Source: Acidobacteriota bacterium
Lineage (GTDB): Bacteria > Acidobacteriota > Terriglobia > Terriglobales > Acidobacteriaceae
DNA: 44,034 nucleotides
Reading direction: 5' to 3'
Assembly (NCBI GenBank): GCA_003225495.1
Contig: QIAJ01000079.1
Span: 1-44,034, forward strand
The notes under the pieces were generated by a model. The model was given only the letters and a program-made list of their open reading frames with translations. It had not been told where the DNA came from and ran no database searches. The translations under genes were made by a program, and so were the position numbers. Positions 39,597 through 44,034 of this stretch are shown here, piece after piece; positions within the stretch are counted from its first letter, which is position 1; every line of letters starts with the position of its first letter.

Positions 39597-40082
39597 ATGG
39601 GTACTTCCCGGATAACACGATCTGCATTGCCTTTGCGGGTGGCGGCCATCTGCTACCGCCGGCGTAATTCTCACGTTGAGTTTCTGCTGGTGAATACCAA
39701 CGGCGGCGGCAAGTGGACATTTCCGAAAGGCGCTCCCGAGGAAGGTCTCTCGAATAGCCAGGCCGCCGAGCGCGAAGCGATGGAAGAAGCGGGGGCGACC
39801 GGGATCATCGAGCCGCGACACTTCCACATTTACGTTCACTCCAAAGGTGTTTTCTGGCAGCGCGGAGGCGTCCAGGAGTACGTCGTCAAAGCCTTCCTGA
39901 TGGAAGTACAGCAGACACGCCGCCCCGATGAAACTTTCCGCAATCCTACTTGGTTCCCGGCTGACGACGCGCGCGCAATCCTAGCCAAAGGCAGAGAAGT
40001 GAAGTACGCCCGCGAACTCCAGACTGTGGTCGACCGCGCCCTTGAAAATATCGGCGCATCCCGCCTCGCCCTCACGCGCTAA
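39597..40082 (+). CDS. Nudix hydrolase
   Basis: A 161-residue Nudix protein. The Nudix box is GAPEEGLSNSQAAEREAM followed by EEAGA. It keeps the metal-binding REXMEEXG core, but has Leu where the consensus Glu of G-x5-E lies. Nudix enzymes hydrolyse nucleoside diphosphates linked to another moiety, and the substrate is not predictable. The segment VKAFLMEVQQ and the following FRNPTWFPADDARAILA fit the diadenosine polyphosphate/polyphosphate type. I chose the ATG at 39597 because the frame upstream (from 39396) has no family similarity and overlaps the small membrane protein. The start gives MGTSRITRSALPLRVAAICY, with strand one of the fold beginning at LRVAAICY. Confidence 0.85.
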   Translation: MGTSRITRSALPLRVAAICYRRRNSHVEFLLVNTNGGGKWTFPKGAPEEGLSNSQAAEREAMEEAGATGIIEPRHFHIYVHSKGVFWQRGGVQEYVVKAFLMEVQQTRRPDETFRNPTWFPADDARAILAKGREVKYARELQTVVDRALENIGASRLALTR

Positions 40083-40085
40083 GCG

Positions 40086-40463
40086 TCAGGCCGCGTCTTC
40101 TTCGGACAGATCTTCAACGTCCACATCTTCCAACTCCCCAGTTCGTGCACCGATGCGATCGTCGCTGAGGGACGGGTCGGCTGACTCTCCTGGCGGAAGA
40201 TCGTCAGGATGTCCGTATTCGAGGTGAGTGTGAACCGGACGCTCCGGGTGATCGCCGGCGTCTTCGACACCGTCCAGGATCCCGGCCTCAATCGCCTGAT
40301 CGGTGTCCGCAAGTTCCTGGACGCTTTCATTGGACGAGCCCTCGATCGAAGACAGGCGCTGCGGGTCGCCGGATTGCCCCGCGCTGTCCGGGCCAACCTG
40401 GCCGGGGTCTTTCCCTAATTCATCTAGTTGCGCTTTTTCGTCGCCGCGTGGTCTGTGAACCAT
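40086..40463 (-). CDS. Small acidic, hydrophilic hypothetical protein
   Basis: A 125-residue protein, strongly acidic and low in hydrophobic residues, probably disordered. Asp, Glu, Gly and Pro dominate, for example DDLPPGESADPSLSDD and LEDVDVEDLSEEDAA. There is no signal or membrane segment. The call rests on an excellent ribosome site (GGGAGGGAG directly before the ATG) and on its neat placement three bases from the convergent Nudix stop. I do not recognise a family, and a similar composition is seen in stress-related small proteins of soil bacteria. An overlapping frame at 40079-40396 on the same strand is discarded. Confidence 0.5.
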   Translation of the reverse strand: MVHRPRGDEKAQLDELGKDPGQVGPDSAGQSGDPQRLSSIEGSSNESVQELADTDQAIEAGILDGVEDAGDHPERPVHTHLEYGHPDDLPPGESADPSLSDDRIGARTGELEDVDVEDLSEEDAA

Positions 40464-40590
40464 GACTCCCTCCCGAGTTCGAGCGAAATCGCCGCGTTCA
40501 ACCCTTGGATGCCATTACGCGAAATGGGTTTCTCGTCTTAAAAATCTCGGGCTGCCACGATCGGTTCCAGTTGTGTTTAGATAAATACAC

Positions 40591-42531
40591 ATGCTGCAAC
40601 TTTCCGGGGCCGGGAAACGCTATGGCCACAAGCTACTGTTCGAGAAGGCTGACTGGCTGATCACGCCGGAATCGCGCATTGGCCTGGTTGGAGCTAACGG
40701 TACGGGAAAATCCACCGTCATGAAGGTTCTGGCAGGGCTGGAATCATTGGACTACGGCTCCATCTCGCGTGCCAAGGGCATTTCTGCCGGTTACCTCCCA
40801 CAGGACGGCCTCACGCTCAGCGGCCGCTCCATCTTTGACGAGTGCCTGTCTATTTTCGCCGGGTTGCATGCCATGGAAGAAGAGATGGAAGCGCTGACCC
40901 ACAGCATGTCAGAACTCGATCCCTCCAGCGCGGCCTACGCGGATGTCGCCGACCGGTATCAGAAGCTGGAACATGAATTTCGCGCCCATGATGGTTATAC
41001 CCTCGAAGCGGAAGTCGGAAAGGTACTCACCGGCCTCGGTTTCCATCGCGACGACTGGAGCCGAAACACCGAAGAATTCTCAGGGGGCTGGCAGATGCGT
41101 ATCGCACTCGCCAAACTCCTTCTTCAGAAGCCGAACTTGCTGTTGCTCGACGAGCCCACCAACCATCTCGACCTCGAAGCCCGCAACTGGCTTGAGGAAT
41201 ACCTGACGAGCTATCCGTATGCGTATGTCCTGATCTCACACGACCGATATTTTCTTGACGTGACGGTGAAGAAGGTCGTCGAAATCTGGAACAAGCAAAT
41301 GCATTTCTACGTCGGCAACTACGACCAGTACCTGAAAGCGAAGACCACGCGCAGGGAGCAACTCGAAGCGGCATACAAAACGCAGCGCGAACGTATCGAG
41401 CAACTGGAAGTTTTCATCAACCGCTTTCGCTATACGGCGACCAAAGCCAAACAGGTACAGAGCCGCATCAAGGAACTGGAAAAAATCGAGCGAATCGAAA
41501 TCCCCGAAGAAGAGAAGACGGTCCACTTTTCCTTCCCGCAGCCGAAGTCCAGCGGACGGATCGTAGCCGAGTTCTTGAACGTGGCCAAAAGTTACGGCGA
41601 CCATTGCGTGTTCGACCACGTGAATTTCATGATCGAGCGCGGCGACCGGATCGCTCTGGTCGGCGTGAATGGAGCAGGGAAATCCACTCTGATTAAACTG
41701 TTGGCCGGAACCGAACCGCTCAGCGCCGGCGAATTCAAGCTCGGCCACAACGTCGCCTTCGACTACTTTGCGCAGGACCAGTACAAAGAACTCGACCCGG
41801 AAGCGCGCATTCTGGAAGATCTGGGCGAGAAATCGGGTTCGTCCACGCAAACCGAACTGCGCAGCTTGCTTGGCTGTTTTCTATTCTCCGGCGACGACGT
41901 CTTCAAGCGCATCGGAGTGCTTTCCGGTGGCGAACGCAACCGCTACGCGCTACTCAAGATGCTGCTACATCCGGCGAACTTCCTGCTGCTCGACGAGCCC
42001 ACTAACCACCTCGACATCCGCGCCAAGGACGTTCTGCTCGAAGCCCTGGAAAAATACACGGGTACGGTCGTCTTTGTCTCACACGATCGTTATTTCATCG
42101 ACAAGTTATCCACGCGCGTGTTCGAAATCGGCGATGGCAAAGTCGAAATCTATCCGGGAAACTACGAGGACTATCTCTGGCGGAAGCAAGGCGGAGCAGC
42201 GGAACTGGAAGCGCAGACGGCCAAAACTGCCGGCTTGTCCCCCGCGCCCACGAATGGCGATCGGTTTGCGCAGGTTGCATCGTCCGAGCCCAAAGCCAAG
42301 CGCATGAATCCGATGAAGCGCAAGCAGATGGAAGACCGACTGCACGAGATCGAAAGAGAAATTGCGCAAACCGAGGCGGTCATTTCGAATTGCGAAACAC
42401 AGATGCAGAATTTTGTGAGCGCCGAGGAGACTCAGCGCGTCGGGCAAGTACTCAGCCAAAGCAAGGGCAAGTTGCACGGACTCATGAACGAGTGGGAGGA
42501 AGTGTCGGGGGCCCTGGAAACTACCACTTAG
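40591..42531 (+). CDS. ABC-F family ATPase (Uup/YheS-like)
   Basis: A 646-residue cytoplasmic protein with two ATP-binding cassettes and no membrane domain. Walker A motifs are GLVGANGTGKST (K40) and ALVGVNGAGKST (K364). Signature and Walker B pairs are EFSGGWQMRIALAKLL with LLLLDEPTNHLDLEA, and LSGGERNRYALLKMLL with FLLLDEPTNHLDIRA. The linker between cassettes is helical and charged (RIEQLEVFINRFRYTATKAK). The C-terminal 110 residues form a coiled coil (KRKQMEDRLHEIEREIAQTE), as in Uup. ABC-F proteins act on ribosomes or, for Uup, also on branched DNA. The ATG has no Shine-Dalgarno, and an AT-rich TAGATAAAT lies just upstream, so the message may be leaderless. Confidence 0.92.
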   Translation: MLQLSGAGKRYGHKLLFEKADWLITPESRIGLVGANGTGKSTVMKVLAGLESLDYGSISRAKGISAGYLPQDGLTLSGRSIFDECLSIFAGLHAMEEEMEALTHSMSELDPSSAAYADVADRYQKLEHEFRAHDGYTLEAEVGKVLTGLGFHRDDWSRNTEEFSGGWQMRIALAKLLLQKPNLLLLDEPTNHLDLEARNWLEEYLTSYPYAYVLISHDRYFLDVTVKKVVEIWNKQMHFYVGNYDQYLKAKTTRREQLEAAYKTQRERIEQLEVFINRFRYTATKAKQVQSRIKELEKIERIEIPEEEKTVHFSFPQPKSSGRIVAEFLNVAKSYGDHCVFDHVNFMIERGDRIALVGVNGAGKSTLIKLLAGTEPLSAGEFKLGHNVAFDYFAQDQYKELDPEARILEDLGEKSGSSTQTELRSLLGCFLFSGDDVFKRIGVLSGGERNRYALLKMLLHPANFLLLDEPTNHLDIRAKDVLLEALEKYTGTVVFVSHDRYFIDKLSTRVFEIGDGKVEIYPGNYEDYLWRKQGGAAELEAQTAKTAGLSPAPTNGDRFAQVASSEPKAKRMNPMKRKQMEDRLHEIEREIAQTEAVISNCETQMQNFVSAEETQRVGQVLSQSKGKLHGLMNEWEEVSGALETTT

Positions 42532-42598
42532 ATTAAAAACGGCAGCATCCTACGGCGGACATCCTATCGCCAGCGGAACCTTCCGCGCCGCGACTGCC

Positions 42599-43186
42599 TT
42601 ACCCGCCCGCCTTCAACTCCGTCAGCACCTGCCTGGCAATCTCTTTGAGCGTCTCGAACACGCCTACACCCTGGAAGGCGACGGACTCAATCACGGCTTC
42701 GTTTTTTCTGCGGAGTTCTTTCGAGAGTTGATCAACCGGTAAGACATTCGGCAGATCGCGCTTGTTCAACTGCAACACGTATGGAATTTTGTTGAAGTCG
42801 TAGCCGTGCTCTTTGAGGTTGTCCATCAGGTTGTCGAGCGCTTCGACGTTGGCGTCCATGCGCTCCTGCTGAGAGTCGGCGACGAAGACGATGCCATCCA
42901 CTCCGCGCAGGATCAGCTTCCGGCTGGCGTCATAGAAGACCTGACCGGGGACAGTGTACAGGTGAATTCGAGTCTTAAAGCCGCGCACGGAACCGAGGTC
43001 AAGCGGCAGGAAGTCGAAGAACAGAGTACGGTCGGTTTCGGTGGCAAGAGAGATCATCTTGCCCTTCTGCTGCTCAGCGGTCTTCTGATAAATGAACTGC
43101 AAATTTGTCGTCTTGCCGCCGAGTCCGGCGCCGTAATAGACGATCTTGCAATTGATTTCGCGAGCTGCGAAGTTGATGAAACTCAA
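42599..43186 (-). CDS. mglA: MglA-type small Ras-like GTPase
   Basis: A 195-residue GTPase. The P-loop is [17 protein letters not shown], the switch II region [16 protein letters not shown] (TVPGQ in place of DxxGQ) is the MglA hallmark, and NKRD gives base specificity. In Myxococcus, MglA-GTP marks the leading pole and drives motility, with MglB as its activating protein. No mglB or roadblock gene is in the window. I place the start at TTG 43186 ([17 protein letters not shown] follows). It has GAGGAAG six bases upstream and gives exactly the family length. The longer frame from 43213 adds nine residues without similarity. Many non-gliding bacteria carry such GTPases, so a polarity role is an inference. 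Confidence 0.9.
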   Translation of the reverse strand: MSFINFAAREINCKIVYYGAGLGGKTTNLQFIYQKTAEQQKGKMISLATETDRTLFFDFLPLDLGSVRGFKTRIHLYTVPGQVFYDASRKLILRGVDGIVFVADSQQERMDANVEALDNLMDNLKEHGYDFNKIPYVLQLNKRDLPNVLPVDQLSKELRRKNEAVIESVAFQGVGVFETLKEIARQVLTELKAGG

Positions 43187-43449
43187 GGGCTTCCTCGGAG
43201 ATTGCGCAGGCAATTCCCGGCACGGGAATCATTCCGACACAAATCCCTAAAATCCAGTTCGGATACTGCACGTTTTTATATCACACCCGCAGGGGTGGAC
43301 GCAGGTTACCCAGGTTTACTAAATGGCCACAGGCCCAGAACTTAGCGGGAGTCACGCAAAAAAGGTCATAGGCCACAGGTGCCAAGTTCCAGCAAAAATT
43401 CATCACAAATGCGAGCCCGGAACCTGAGCGGCCGCCGGGGACCTGTACT

Positions 43450-44034
43450 CTACTTCGGTGTCGGCAGCGGGTAATAACCAGCCTTGGAATAGACTTTGAC
43501 GTCGGGCCTCTTCACTACGACTTCGATCTCTCGATATCCACCGGCGCCGGGCTTGGCCGAGTAGGCGAGGGTATATTGATTGCGGGCATCGCCCATTGCG
43601 CGCGCGTATGCCTGCTCGATGTCCGCCTTCGCATTCTCTGCATACACCGTACCGCCACCAGTAGCGTTGACGTATTTGGGCAGGATATTGCCGTATCCGA
43701 AGTTGAAGGATGCTACTCCCGGTACATCGAGCTTCGGTACGTGAACCTTTTGCAGTTTGCCGTAGCCTGGAATAGCCGCACCTTCAACGCCGACCGCGTA
43801 CACGATCACACTCTGGGTAAGCAAAACCTTGAGGGTGTCGGCGTAACTGGCGCTGCTGCCAATTTCGCGTCCATCGCTGATGACGAAGATAATTTTGCGA
43901 CGCTGGCGATCGCGCTTTGCCAGATCACGTGCCGCCATCAGAATAGCGTCATTGATTACGTGCGATTCCTTGGGGGGAGTGATTACCGGCTGGATCGGGG
44001 AATCGACCGGATGTCCATTGATAGTCGGACCTTG
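43450..44034 (-). CDS. VWA-domain protein, VWFA-related acidobacterial type (C-terminal part, runs off the right edge)
   Basis: The frame stays open from 43450 to the window end, so the N-terminus is missing; 194 residues are visible. The segment RRKIIFVISDGREIGSSASY, followed by ADTLKVLLTQSVIVYAVGVE, is the second half of a von Willebrand factor A fold, with the D in ISDGRE at a usual strand position. The C-terminal piece NQYTLAYSAKPGAGGYREIE followed by VVVKRPDVKVYSKAGYYP is the closing beta domain of the VWFA-related proteins (TIGR03436) that are multiplied in Acidobacteria. These are exported and presumed to bind proteins, with unknown targets. An apparent start at 43938 is internal. Confidence 0.85.
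   Translation of the reverse strand, partial: QGPTINGHPVDSPIQPVITPPKESHVINDAILMAARDLAKRDRQRRKIIFVISDGREIGSSASYADTLKVLLTQSVIVYAVGVEGAAIPGYGKLQKVHVPKLDVPGVASFNFGYGNILPKYVNATGGGTVYAENAKADIEQAYARAMGDARNQYTLAYSAKPGAGGYREIEVVVKRPDVKVYSKAGYYPLPTPK

Overview
The window looks like chromosomal DNA of an acidobacterium, most likely from the Terriglobia (subdivision 1). This is an inference from gene content, not a measured placement. The signs are three secreted FG-GAP/ASPIC-UnbV (CRTAC1-type) proteins, two GloVer-repeat proteins, a DUF2911 protein, a paired set of MacB-like permeases, a VWFA-related secreted protein and an MglA-type GTPase. Codon use is moderately GC-rich and uniform. I see no phage, transposase, rRNA, tRNA or CRISPR array.

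Layout. 98-4780 (minus strand) holds a polysaccharide flippase, a FadN-type beta-oxidation enzyme and a small secreted hypothetical. 4825-5540 is a Crp/Fnr regulator broken by a frameshift. 5609-7021 is an amidase. 7114-17249 is the most unusual block: a membrane-anchored pentaheme cytochrome with C-terminal TPRs (also frameshifted), followed on the same strand by three large secreted proteins that each carry seven FG-GAP calcium loops and an ASPIC/UnbV module. The middle one adds N-terminal TPRs and a C-terminal region of about 430 residues that I do not recognise. 17212-22605 contains a ChbG-like deacetylase, an APC permease and a GH2 exo-beta-glucosaminidase-like enzyme, together suggesting use of chitosan or amino-sugar oligomers. 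22815-29618 has a PpiD/SurA-type foldase, a 4-alpha-glucanotransferase whose start lies in a GAGCTGAGAG-type repeat, an OlsF-like double acyltransferase, and a 62-residue protein coupled to a 3-hydroxyacyl-CoA dehydrogenase.

29690-33721 is a run of secreted repeat proteins: one with two Fn3-like domains and two GloVer proteins with seven repeats each. 33807-34456 is a VapBC toxin-antitoxin pair with a clear promoter/operator and a probable leaderless start. The rest contains a DUF2911 protein, a TMEM175-like channel, two FtsX/MacB permeases without an ATPase, a Nudix hydrolase, an acidic hypothetical, an ABC-F ATPase, an MglA-like GTPase and the C-terminal part of a VWA protein running off the right edge.

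The best candidate for an undescribed system is the cytochrome-TPR/CRTAC1 block. It combines electron-carrying haems, TPR docking surfaces and three different secreted seven-bladed propellers. Three genes (Crp/Fnr, cytochrome-TPR, malQ) have reading-frame or start-codon defects that should be checked against reads before being treated as biology.
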